NCBI GenBank assembly: GCA_023459755.1 | Contig: JAEWSS010000224.1 | Coordinates: 1 to 6,341 of the forward strand | Direction of reading: 5' to 3' | Source: Verrucomicrobiota bacterium | GTDB taxonomy: Bacteria > Verrucomicrobiota > Lentisphaeria > Victivallales > Victivallaceae | DNA: 6,341 nt | Shown here: positions 1 through 5,783 of the stretch, one piece after another | How the letters are laid out: each line of letters begins with the position of its first letter | How positions within the stretch are numbered: position 1 is the stretch's first letter | Made by a program: the position numbers and the translations under genes | The notes under the pieces: generated by a model | Told to the model about the DNA's origin: nothing | Databases searched by the model: none | What the model saw: the letters and a program-made list of their open reading frames with translations, nothing else

Positions 1-592
1 GTTCATCCATATGAAAATAGCCGGAAGCGGCGAAAATACCGTGATGGCCGCCGGCGATCTGTTCAAACGCGAACTCGGCCTTGATCTGCCGATTGCGGAG
101 GGCGTGGTCAGCTGCGTGATCGCAAAACTGGACGGCCGGATCAGAGCAGTCGGCACCGGTCACGCGAAACTCGGCAGCGAGAACAGTCTGTTCATCATCC
201 CGGCCGCGCCGAAGTGGAAATACATCTCGGCGGAAATATTCGGAAAAAGCGCGGCGATTGAGATCGAACGCTGTTTTTACGAGGATCTTGAGTTCAGCAA
301 CCTTCGGCTCGAACGCGACATGGATGAGCCGGAATGGCATTTTTCCGCCACCGCCACGGTTCCGCTGGACTCGGTGGCCGGAACAAAGCTGCCGGCCGAT
401 ACCAAAATAACCGGCGCGGAAGTGGTCGGCAACTGGACCGGATACGGCATAAACTTTTCCGCGACCGACGGCAGTTTCAGTTATTCCAACACCGTGGAGC
501 TGAAATCACCGGAGACGGAGGACGGAACCCCCGGAGCGCCGCGGCCGATAAAAACCGTCAAGCTCGAACTTTTGTCCCAAAACAGCAGATAG
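1..592 (+). CDS. C-terminal part of an unrecognised protein (5' end probably outside the window)
   Basis: I do not recognise this family. The frame is open from the first bases (Phe-Ile-His precede the first Met at base 11), and nothing resembling a Shine-Dalgarno sequence lies before that ATG. The visible 193 residues are therefore more likely the end of a longer protein than a complete one. Counting from Met-11, residues 31-90 and 109-165 alternate polar and hydrophobic residues, with many Gly, Thr, Ser and aromatics (for example residues 138-160, with two GNWTGYG/DGSFSYSN-like turns). This pattern suggests beta-sandwich domains. No transmembrane segment is visible in the part seen. The C-terminus has a short Glu/Pro/Gly/Thr-rich linker (about 165-180) before a last strand ending LELLSQNSR. 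It ends 22 bases before der with no terminator, so the two may be cotranscribed. A cell-surface or periplasmic role is possible but unsupported. Confidence 0.6.
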   Translation, partial: FIHMKIAGSGENTVMAAGDLFKRELGLDLPIAEGVVSCVIAKLDGRIRAVGTGHAKLGSENSLFIIPAAPKWKYISAEIFGKSAAIEIERCFYEDLEFSNLRLERDMDEPEWHFSATATVPLDSVAGTKLPADTKITGAEVVGNWTGYGINFSATDGSFSYSNTVELKSPETEDGTPGAPRPIKTVKLELLSQNSR

Positions 593-614
593 CAGATAAA
601 GGAACTACTTCAGC

Positions 615-2198
615 ATGAATGATGAAACACATAAAAAACTGCCGGTGGCGGCGATTGTCGGACGGCCGAACGTGGGCAAATCGTCGCTTTTCAACGCGAT
701 AATCGGTTCCCGCCTCAGCATCGTACATGAAATGCCGGGCGTCACCCGCGACCGGGTGATCGCGCCCGCCTCGCACCGCGGCCGGGATTTTGAGCTGGTG
801 GACACCGGCGGACTCGGCATGCGCTTCGGCGAAACCAGAAACCTCGACATGTGGGACGAACGGATCGCCGGACAGGTCGAGTCCGCGCTCCAGGACGCCG
901 ATGTGCTGATCTTCGTCACCAACGTTCAGGCCGGGCTGCTGCCGCTGGACGAGGAAGTCGCCCAAAAACTGCGCGCCTGCAACCTCCCGGTGATCGTGGT
1001 GGCGAACAAGGCGGATAATCCGGAGCTGGCAAAGTCGGCGCTGGAAATGACCGTCATGGGCTTCGGCGACGCTTCGCCGGTGTCCTGCCTGCATCGCGCC
1101 GGGATCGGCGACCTGCTGGACCGCGTGGTGGCCGCCCTCCCCGCACCGGCATCGGTCGAAAAAACGGAGGACGAAAGTGACGGAGTCGAAGCCGACGGCG
1201 AAAAAGAAGCTGACAACGCTCCGGTAAAAATCGCGGTGATCGGCCGGCCGAACGTGGGCAAATCGTCGCTGGTCAACGCGCTGCTGGGCGAAGAGCGGGT
1301 CATGGTATCCGAAATTGCCGGAACCACCCGCGACGCCATCGACTCCGACTTTCAAATAAAATACCGCGACGGCATCCGTCCCGCCGTACTGATCGACACC
1401 GCCGGACTGCGCAAAAAAGGCAAAGTCCACGACGCGGTGGAAATGTTCAGCGTCATGCGGGCGCAGAGCGCCATCAGCCGCGCCGATCTGATCGTCTTCG
1501 TGACCGAAGCGAGCATCGACGGCGTGACCGCGCAGGACCGCCGAATTGCCGGCATGATCGAAGATTCCGGCAAAGCGTGCGTGATCGCGGTCAACAAGAT
1601 CGACCTCTGTCCGGATCAACCGGCAAAAGAGCTGGTCAAGCAAATACGTTTTTCGCTTCCGAATATGAATTATGCTCCGCTGGTGACGCTCAGCGCGTCA
1701 AAACGCCGCAATCTCGGCCAGCTGCTGGATCAGATTGCGCAGGTCATGGAACAGCTGAAAGTCCGGATTCCCACCAGCGTGGTCAATCAGGTTCTGGCCG
1801 ACGCGTTTGAACGCACCACTCCGCCGGTGGTCGGCAACGCGCCGCTGAAGTTCTATTACGCCAGTCAGGTCGGAACCGCGCCGCCGCGCTTTCTGCTGTT
1901 CGTCAACGACAAAAAATATTGCGCCGACCATTACATCGGATATCTGGTCAACGCGGTGCGGCAGGCGTTCGACTTCACCGGACTGCCGATCGTGCTTGAA
2001 CTGCGTTCGCGGCCGAAAAAAGTGGCCAGCGTTCACACTCCGGCGCGCACGCCAGGCGGGAAACGCCCGGCCAAACCCGGACGCAAACCGGGCAGAAAAC
2101 CCGGAATATCCGGTCGTCCGGCAGTCAAGTCCGGCCGGAAGGGCGCCGCCGGAAAGCAGACCGGCGGCGGACGTGGAAAATCCGGAGGAAAACGCTGA
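615..2198 (+). CDS. der: GTPase Der (EngA), 50S ribosome assembly factor
   Basis: Der is a cytoplasmic tandem GTPase needed for maturation of the 50S ribosomal subunit. The 527-residue product shows both G domains. G domain 1 has the P-loop GRPNVGKSS at 16-24, TRD at 44-46, DTGG at 63-66 and NKAD at 131-134. G domain 2 has GRPNVGKSS at 210-218, TTRD at 237-240, DTAG at 261-264, NKID at 327-330 and SAS at 360-362. An acidic linker (about 181-200) separates them. The KH-like domain spans about 384-466 (RIPTS...NQVL to LELRSR). Residues 467-527 are an extra tail with 19 Lys/Arg and no acidic residue, containing KPGR repeats at 487-497; it makes the protein longer than the roughly 440-490 residues usual for the family. 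The G5 region of domain 1 reads SCLHRAG (157-163) where SA.HG is usual. The start at 615 is supported by AAAGGA at 598-603. The gene probably belongs to a unit with the gene upstream. Confidence 0.97.
   Translation: MNDETHKKLPVAAIVGRPNVGKSSLFNAIIGSRLSIVHEMPGVTRDRVIAPASHRGRDFELVDTGGLGMRFGETRNLDMWDERIAGQVESALQDADVLIFVTNVQAGLLPLDEEVAQKLRACNLPVIVVANKADNPELAKSALEMTVMGFGDASPVSCLHRAGIGDLLDRVVAALPAPASVEKTEDESDGVEADGEKEADNAPVKIAVIGRPNVGKSSLVNALLGEERVMVSEIAGTTRDAIDSDFQIKYRDGIRPAVLIDTAGLRKKGKVHDAVEMFSVMRAQSAISRADLIVFVTEASIDGVTAQDRRIAGMIEDSGKACVIAVNKIDLCPDQPAKELVKQIRFSLPNMNYAPLVTLSASKRRNLGQLLDQIAQVMEQLKVRIPTSVVNQVLADAFERTTPPVVGNAPLKFYYASQVGTAPPRFLLFVNDKKYCADHYIGYLVNAVRQAFDFTGLPIVLELRSRPKKVASVHTPARTPGGKRPAKPGRKPGRKPGISGRPAVKSGRKGAAGKQTGGGRGKSGGKR
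663..698 (+). repeat. Direct repeat within der, copy 1 (P-loop of G domain 1)
   Basis: Bases 663-688 are identical to 1245-1270 over 26 bases. The match extends to 36 bases (663-698 against 1245-1280) with two mismatches, at 689-690. The repeat encodes the first P-loop of Der, RPNVGKSS and the residues after it. Confidence 0.9.
1245..1280 (+). repeat. Direct repeat within der, copy 2 (P-loop of G domain 2)
   Basis: This is the second copy of the repeat at 663-698, lying 582 bases (194 codons) downstream in the same frame. Identity includes the synonymous codon positions, although the two G domains are clearly divergent elsewhere. The repeat encodes the P-loop of the second GTPase domain. Confidence 0.9.
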
Positions 2199-2296
2199 CA
2201 TTAACTTGCAAAAACTTTTTTTGGATATATATTTACTGTCTGTATTCTGTAAATGTTGATTATTTTTGAAATATACATAACTCAAGGAGAGTAAAA
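2199..2296 (+). promoter_or_regulatory. AT-rich intergenic region with promoter and RBS for rpmF-plsX-fabH
   Basis: This gap is 23 G+C in 98 bases, in sharp contrast to the GC-rich coding DNA. The best sigma70-type pair is TTGCAA (2206-2211, 4 of 6 to consensus) and TATATT (2228-2233, 5 of 6), with a 16-bp spacer. That would start transcription near 2240 and leave a leader of about 57 nt. A second, weaker pair is TTGGAT (2221-2226) and TATTCT (2243-2248). AAGGAG at 2284-2289 lies 7 nt before the rpmF ATG, the strongest ribosome binding site in the window. I see no G+C-rich hairpin that would end der transcription, so some read-through from der into rpmF is likely. The promoter assignment is by eye only. 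Confidence 0.6.
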
Positions 2297-2473
2297 ATGG
2301 CAGTTCCGAAACGCAAAACCTCGAAGATGAAAAAGCGCCAGCGCAAGGCCGCCAACCGCTATGAAGGCGTTCAGGCCACGTTCTGCACCAACTGTGACGC
2401 GCCGGTGGCACCGCATCGCGTCTGCAAAGCCTGCGGCACCTACAAAGGCAAACAGGTCATCACCGTAGAATAA
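2297..2473 (+). CDS. rpmF: 50S ribosomal protein L32 (bL32)
   Basis: bL32 is a small structural protein of the large ribosomal subunit. The 58-codon product begins MAVPKRKTSK, the hallmark N-terminus of the family, followed by a Lys/Arg-rich rRNA-binding stretch up to about residue 21. It ends in a zinc ribbon made of Cys30-x2-Cys33 and Cys43-x2-Cys46, so this is the zinc-binding (C+) form of L32 with all four ligands intact. The length is normal. The start is fixed by AAGGAG at 2284-2289 and by the conserved N-terminus. The gene stands 18 bases before plsX, in the order rpmF-plsX-fabH known from many bacteria. The DUF177 gene (yceD) that often precedes rpmF is absent here; der takes that position. 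Confidence 0.98.
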   Translation: MAVPKRKTSKMKKRQRKAANRYEGVQATFCTNCDAPVAPHRVCKACGTYKGKQVITVE

Positions 2474-2491
2474 CGGCAAAGCGCTCCACCC

Positions 2492-3514
2492 ATGATCAGA
2501 ATTGCTGTCGACGCAATGGGCGGGGATTATGCGCCTGGTGTCTGCATTGAAGGTGCGGCTCAGGCGCTTTATGATTTTCCCCAGATCCATCTTGTGCTGG
2601 TAGGTCATGCTGAAAAGCTGGCCTACTATATGGAGCGTTACGGCATCGCCGGTCATAAACGGGTCAGCGTCCATCACGCCGAAAGCGTGGTGGAAATGTG
2701 GGAACCGTCAACCACCTCGCTGCGCGGCAAACGCGATTCGTCAATCAGCGAATGCGCAAGACTGCTTAAGGCAAAAGAGGTGGACGCCATGGCCAGCCCC
2801 GGACACACCGGCGCGATCGTAGCGGCGACAAAAGTGCTGGTACGGTCGCTTCCCGGTATTGACCGTCCGGCGCTCGGCGCCTCGCTGCCGCGGGCCAACG
2901 GCCGTTTTATGCTGGTTGACGCCGGAGCAAACACCAACTGCACCGCCAGAAATTTGGTGGAATTTGCGCTGATGGGTGAGGTATATACCTCTTTTCTGTA
3001 TAAAATGTCCCGGCCGCGTATCGGGCTGCTCAGCGTCGGCGGCGAGGACATCAAGGGAAACGAACTTACGAAAAGTGTTTTCAAGGCGTTGTCCGAAATG
3101 CCGATAAACTTTGTCGGCAACGTTGAGGGAGACTCGGCTTTCGAAGACGCCGCCGACGTGGTGATCACCGACGGTTTTTGCGGCAACGTCATGCTGAAGA
3201 CCAGCGAAGGGCTGGCAAAGCTCGTCATGCATTGGATGAAACTGGCGTTCACCAGAAATCCGATGCGGGTTACCGGAGCGATGCTGGCGAAAAACGCATT
3301 TAAAGATTTGAAAAGTTACGGCGACTCCAGCGAGATCGGCGGCGCTCCGCTCCTGGGGATCAACGGCATCTGCATCATCGGCCACGGGTCAAGCAACCCG
3401 CGGGCGGTGCGCAACGCCATCAGACTTGCAGCCGAATGTCACGAATTCGGCATTAATGAAAAAATCACGCAGCGGATCAAGGAGTGCGAGGACATATTGT
3501 CAACGCTTCACTGA
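2492..3514 (+). CDS. plsX: Phosphate acyltransferase PlsX
   Basis: PlsX converts acyl-ACP and phosphate to acyl-phosphate, the donor used by the membrane acyltransferase PlsY in the first step of phosphatidate synthesis. It is a soluble protein that associates peripherally with the membrane. The product is 340 residues, normal for the family, and starts with the typical IRIAVDAMGGDYAP (2-15). Other family blocks are ASPGHTGA (101-108), DRPALGASLP (124-133), VDAGAN (142-147), the GLL..GGEDIKGNEL region (178-192), FVGNVEGD (207-214), ITDGFCGNVMLKTSEGLA (225-242) and GGAPLLGINGICIIGHGSSN (283-302). His105 replaces the Asn usual in the SAGNTGA motif, and Pro103 replaces the usual Ala-Gly context. 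No Shine-Dalgarno sequence is visible in the 18-base gap after rpmF, so the start rests on homology and translation is probably coupled to rpmF. Confidence 0.97.
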   Translation: MIRIAVDAMGGDYAPGVCIEGAAQALYDFPQIHLVLVGHAEKLAYYMERYGIAGHKRVSVHHAESVVEMWEPSTTSLRGKRDSSISECARLLKAKEVDAMASPGHTGAIVAATKVLVRSLPGIDRPALGASLPRANGRFMLVDAGANTNCTARNLVEFALMGEVYTSFLYKMSRPRIGLLSVGGEDIKGNELTKSVFKALSEMPINFVGNVEGDSAFEDAADVVITDGFCGNVMLKTSEGLAKLVMHWMKLAFTRNPMRVTGAMLAKNAFKDLKSYGDSSEIGGAPLLGINGICIIGHGSSNPRAVRNAIRLAAECHEFGINEKITQRIKECEDILSTLH

Positions 3515-3547
3515 TCCGCGGCTCGTCATCAGGAGATTGACCTTAAA

Positions 3548-4528
3548 ATGGGCATTCGCATCATATCGACCGGACGCTGCCTTCCAGACCGGGTGTTGAC
3601 CAACGCCGACCTTGAGAAAATGGTTGAAACATCCGACGAATGGATCAGGACCCGCACCGGAATCGAAGAACGGCACATCGCGGATGCCGACCAGTCCACC
3701 AGCGACCTCTGTTTTGCCGCCGCCAGCAATGCGCTTGAGAGCGCCGGCATTGATCCAATGGAGATCGGCGGTTTGATCGTCGGCACCATCACACCGGACT
3801 ACGCGCATCTGCCCAGCACCGCCTGTCTGCTTCAGCAGCGGCTCGGCTGCAAAAACGCATTCTGCTTCGACCTGTCGGCCGCCTGTTCCGGCCTGATTTA
3901 TTCGCTGGTCACCGCAAATTCAATGATGCAGACCATGCCGGAAATCAAATACATGCTGGTTTTCGGCGCGGAAAAACTCTCCAGCATTGTCAATTGGGAC
4001 GACCGGAACACCTGCGTGCTCTTCGGTGACGGCGCCTCGGCCGTTCTGCTGGGGCGAACCGACGACGATAAAAATTCCATTCTCGCATTCGACATCGGCG
4101 CCGACGGCGCCTACGCCGGATCGCTGATCACCGAGGCCGGCGGAACCCGGATGCCGCTTACCGCCGAAAATCACGATAAACAATTCGTGTTCATGAACGG
4201 CCGCGAAATATTCAAACTCGCCGTCAATGCGATGGTTGACAGCTCGCTGCGCACGCTCAAAAAAGCCGGTGTGACCGCGGCCGACCTCAAAATCCTGATT
4301 CCCCACCAGGCCAACATGCGAATTATCAACGCGGTTTCCGAACGGCTCGGCATCGACGACTCAAAAGTTTACCGCAACGTAAACCGTTACGGCAACACCT
4401 CGGCGGCCAGCATCGGACTGTGTCTCGACGAAATCGTCCGCTCCAATGTTCTTCAGCGCGGCGACAAGATTATGCTCGACGCTTTCGGCGGCGGTCTCAC
4501 CTGGGGCTCAATTTTAATTGAATGGTAG
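3548..4528 (+). CDS. fabH: Beta-ketoacyl-ACP synthase III (FabH)
   Basis: FabH condenses acetyl-CoA (or another short acyl-CoA primer) with malonyl-ACP to start type II fatty-acid synthesis in the cytoplasm. The 326-residue product has normal length and an intact Cys-His-Asn triad: Cys113 in DLSAACSG (108-115), His253 in IPHQAN (251-256) and Asn283 in GNTSAAS (282-288). The N-terminal TSDEWIRTRTGIEERHIA block (28-45) and the C-terminal DAFGGGLTWGSILIEW (311-326) are also typical. The start is supported by AGGAG at 3531-3535, 12 nt before the ATG, a slightly long spacing. The gene is 33 bases downstream of plsX with no promoter or terminator between them, so the two are very likely cotranscribed. 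Unlike the E. coli cluster, fabD, fabG and acpP do not follow. Primer preference cannot be judged from sequence alone. Confidence 0.97.
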   Translation: MGIRIISTGRCLPDRVLTNADLEKMVETSDEWIRTRTGIEERHIADADQSTSDLCFAAASNALESAGIDPMEIGGLIVGTITPDYAHLPSTACLLQQRLGCKNAFCFDLSAACSGLIYSLVTANSMMQTMPEIKYMLVFGAEKLSSIVNWDDRNTCVLFGDGASAVLLGRTDDDKNSILAFDIGADGAYAGSLITEAGGTRMPLTAENHDKQFVFMNGREIFKLAVNAMVDSSLRTLKKAGVTAADLKILIPHQANMRIINAVSERLGIDDSKVYRNVNRYGNTSAASIGLCLDEIVRSNVLQRGDKIMLDAFGGGLTWGSILIEW

Positions 4529-4589
4529 TTGAAATTTAGTAATCATTATGATATATTAGGGGTGTAAACCCAAGAAAGGAACGCCCGAA
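4529..4589 (+). promoter_or_regulatory. Sigma70-type promoter and RBS for metK
   Basis: This gap holds TTGAAA (4529-4534, 5 of 6 to the -35 consensus) and TATATT (4552-4557, 5 of 6 to the -10 consensus), with an ideal 17-bp spacer. The -35 box begins at the base after the fabH stop codon. Transcription would start near 4564, giving a leader of only about 26 nt. AAAGGA at 4575-4580 is the ribosome binding site, 9 nt before the metK ATG. The leader is too short for any known SAM riboswitch. No rho-independent terminator for the fabH unit is visible, so metK may also receive read-through. Confidence 0.75.
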
Positions 4590-5783
4590 ATGAGCAAGAT
4601 AAACGCGGAACATGTTTTCACCTCCGAATCGGTTTCGGAAGGACATCCGGACAAGGTGTGCGACCAGATATCCGACGCCATCCTTGACGCCTGTCTTGCC
4701 GGCGATCCGGACAGCCGTGTCGCCTGCGAAACGCTCGCCACCACCGATCTGATCGTGATCTCCGGAGAAATAACCACCAAGAGCAAAATCAACTGGCAGG
4801 ACGTTGCGCTCAAAGTGATCTCGGACATCGGTTATACCGACAAGGAACTCGGATTCAGCGCCGAAAACTGCAAAGTCATGGTTTGCGTACACCGTCAATC
4901 GCCCGACATTTCGCAGGGTGTGACGGCGGCCGGAGCGCACGAACAGGGCGCCGGCGACCAGGGAATGATGTTCGGTTTTGCCTCCAACGAAACGCCGGAA
5001 ATGATGCCGGCGCCGATTCTCTATGCGCATCGCATCGTGCAGGAGCTGGCCAGACTGCGTAAAAGCGATCCGGTAAAATACCGTTTTCTGCGGCCGGACG
5101 CCAAGAGTCAGGTTTCCATCCATTACAAGGACGGCAAGCCGCTGCATGTCGAGACCGTGGTGGTCTCGCATCAGCACAGTGAGGACATGAAACTTGAGGT
5201 GCTTGAGCAAATTGTGCGCGAAACGGTCAAGAAAGTCATTCCGGCCGAGCTGCTCAACGACGAAATAAAATACTATGTCAACCCGACCGGCAAATTTGTG
5301 ATCGGCGGACCGCACGGCGACACCGGACTGACCGGACGCAAGATCATTGTTGACACCTACGGCGGCGTCGGGTCGCACGGCGGCGGCGCATTCTCCGGCA
5401 AAGACCCGTCCAAGGTTGACCGGTCGGCCGCCTATATGTGCCGTTACATTGCCAAAAATATCGTGGCGGCACAGCTTGCCGACAAATGCGAGGTTCAGGT
5501 CGCCTACGCCATCGGCGTGGCCGATCCGCTGAGCATCAACGTTGACACCTACTCCACCGGAAAACTCAAGAGCGACGCATTGCTGGAAAAAGTGGTCAGA
5601 ACCGTTTTTGACATGCGTCCGGCAGCCATTGTTGAGCTGTTGCAGCTCAAGCACCCGGCGGCCAACGGATGGAGCTATCAGGAAACCGCCAGCTACGGAC
5701 ATTTCGGCCGGAACAAGTTCCCGTGGGAACGCGTTGACCGTGTCGAAGAACTTAAAAAAGCCGCCGCGCCGTTCATGAAATGA
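4590..5783 (+). CDS. metK: S-adenosylmethionine synthetase (methionine adenosyltransferase)
   Basis: MetK makes S-adenosylmethionine from methionine and ATP, releasing phosphate and pyrophosphate. It is cytoplasmic and normally tetrameric, and supplies the methyl donor for most cellular methylation. The 397-residue product is of usual length. It shows [18 protein letters not shown] (17-34, with the ATP/metal-site His19 and Asp21), signature 1 [10 protein letters not shown] (120-129), [20 protein letters not shown] (231-250), signature 2 GGGAFSGKD (264-272) and [18 protein letters not shown] (277-294). The C-terminal YGHFGR (369-374) is also typical. The N-terminus starts a few residues earlier than in E. 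coli, and AAAGGA at 4575-4580 supports it. The gene has its own strong-looking promoter and overlaps the next gene by four bases (ATGA), so the two form one unit. Confidence 0.98.
   Translation: MSKINAEHVFTSESVSEGHPDKVCDQISDAILDACLAGDPDSRVACETLATTDLIVISGEITTKSKINWQDVALKVISDIGYTDKELGFSAENCKVMVCVHRQSPDISQGVTAAGAHEQGAGDQGMMFGFASNETPEMMPAPILYAHRIVQELARLRKSDPVKYRFLRPDAKSQVSIHYKDGKPLHVETVVVSHQHSEDMKLEVLEQIVRETVKKVIPAELLNDEIKYYVNPTGKFVIGGPHGDTGLTGRKIIVDTYGGVGSHGGGAFSGKDPSKVDRSAAYMCRYIAKNIVAAQLADKCEVQVAYAIGVADPLSINVDTYSTGKLKSDALLEKVVRTVFDMRPAAIVELLQLKHPAANGWSYQETASYGHFGRNKFPWERVDRVEELKKAAAPFMK

Noticed and set aside
558..1643. Long reverse-strand open frame (361 codons) opposite der
   Set aside because: It lies antisense to an unmistakable der gene; its translation is rich in His, Arg, Asp and Val with no recognisable motif, as expected for the shadow of a GC-rich gene with strong codon bias.
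2073..2105. Repeated AAA-CC-GG units at the der 3' end as a CRISPR or regulatory repeat
   Set aside because: The repeats are in frame, about 12 bases long and encode KPGR units of the Der basic tail; there are no spacers.
2205..2222. Rho-independent terminator after der (A-run followed by T-run)
   Set aside because: The possible stem is only A-T pairs around CAAAAAC/TTTTTTG with practically no loop, so it lacks the G+C-rich stem a terminator needs; the T-run more likely belongs to the AT-rich promoter.
1698..2411. Reverse-strand open frame spanning the der end, the gap and the rpmF start
   Set aside because: It crosses two well-supported + strand genes and their AT-rich promoter gap, with no family resemblance.
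4529..4589. SAM riboswitch upstream of metK
   Set aside because: The whole gap is 61 bases and the likely leader is about 26 nt, too short for known SAM riboswitch classes; no expression-platform hairpin with a U-tract is present.
4536..5702. Long reverse-strand open frame (388 codons) opposite metK
   Set aside because: It mirrors a highly conserved metK, runs into the metK promoter, has no known motif and is best explained as a codon-bias shadow.
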